A stretch of DNA of 7,765 bases from Bifidobacterium breve (lineage in GTDB: Bacteria; Actinomycetota; Actinomycetes; Mycobacteriales; Mycobacteriaceae): positions 1 to 7,765 of the forward strand of contig CAMCWJ010000130.1 of the NCBI GenBank assembly GCA_945882475.1, read 5' to 3'. The notes under the pieces were generated by a model. The model searched no databases, was not told the origin of the DNA, and saw nothing but the letters and a program-made list of their open reading frames with translations. The translations under genes were made by a program, and so were the position numbers. Shown here one piece after another: positions 7,606 through 7,765 of the stretch. Position 1 is the stretch's first letter. Each line of letters begins with the position of its first letter.

Positions 7606-7765
7606 TGACCACCACCCCGGAGTCCTCCGAGCCCGACGTCGGCACCCAACCGGCCACCCTGGCCGATCTGGAGATGGCACAGGTCGATTCCGTCTCGACG
7701 ATCCGCCCGATGTCCACCCAGGCGATCTTCCGGCCGCGCGAAGATGGCGACGACGCCCTGTCGAT
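7605..7765 (+). CDS. pknG: PknG, serine/threonine protein kinase, N-terminal fragment (runs off window)
   Basis: Fifty-three codons of a new frame start at ATG 7605, one base inside the glnH stop (TGATG). The segment TIRPMSTQAIFRP at residues 32-44 aligns with the N-terminal regulatory tail of mycobacterial PknG (TVRPLSTQAVFRP). That tail is autophosphorylated and recruits the FHA protein GarA. Thr38 corresponds to Thr32 of the M. tuberculosis protein; the place of Thr23 appears to be taken by Ser29. The rubredoxin, kinase and TPR domains would lie beyond the right edge. The assignment rests on this tail plus the glnX-glnH context, which is the conserved order. PknG controls the fate of 2-oxoglutarate by phosphorylating GarA in response to amino acids. 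Confidence 0.88.
   Translation, partial: MTTTPESSEPDVGTQPATLADLEMAQVDSVSTIRPMSTQAIFRPREDGDDALS

Overview
The window looks like a chromosomal segment of a mycobacterium, probably a Mycolicibacterium-type species. It is very GC-rich, uses GTG starts often, and carries gene sets that closely resemble the Mycobacterium tuberculosis block Rv0410c-Rv0418: pknG, glnH, Rv0412c/glnX, mutT3, thiE, thiO, thiS, thiG, lpqL. Here that block is read in the opposite orientation. These assignments come from recognising the protein sequences by eye; no search was run.

Left part (1-4000, minus strand). A compact operon reads from right to left: TPP riboswitch, thiO, thiS, thiG, lpqL, then a SulP-family anion transporter that runs off the left edge. 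The junctions are a 13-nt gap, an 8-nt overlap, a 10-nt gap and a 4-nt GTGA overlap, so all five genes probably share one thiamine-pyrophosphate-controlled transcript. ThiO oxidises glycine to the imine, ThiS carries sulfur as a C-terminal thiocarboxylate, and ThiG builds the thiazole. ThiE, encoded divergently, joins thiazole phosphate to the pyrimidine. LpqL is a secreted M28-type aminopeptidase lipoprotein. In M. tuberculosis the gene after lpqL is, from memory, another lipoprotein gene (lpqM), so the SulP gene looks like a lineage-specific neighbour.

Middle (4000-5230). thiE (+) and mutT3 (-) are convergent and overlap by 17 nt. Both appear to be leaderless, with TANNNT -10 hexamers placed so that transcription would begin on the GTG start codon. 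The thiE and thiO-riboswitch promoters are back to back, with only 5 nt between their -10 hexamers.

Right part (5285-7765, plus strand). glnX, glnH and pknG form a second operon with TGATG one-base overlaps at both junctions. In mycobacteria this trio is a known amino-acid sensing pathway: lipoprotein GlnH binds aspartate/glutamate outside the membrane, four-helix membrane protein GlnX relays the signal, and kinase PknG phosphorylates GarA to control the TCA cycle/glutamate branch. pknG is cut by the right edge.

No mobile element, CRISPR array, tRNA or rRNA was seen. I found no wholly new system. The unusual details are a 17-bp tandem duplication at the thiS start that creates a six-codon decoy ORF, an in-frame 14-bp repeat that duplicates the glnH start, the back-to-back promoters, and the riboswitch probably governing a peptidase and a transporter.
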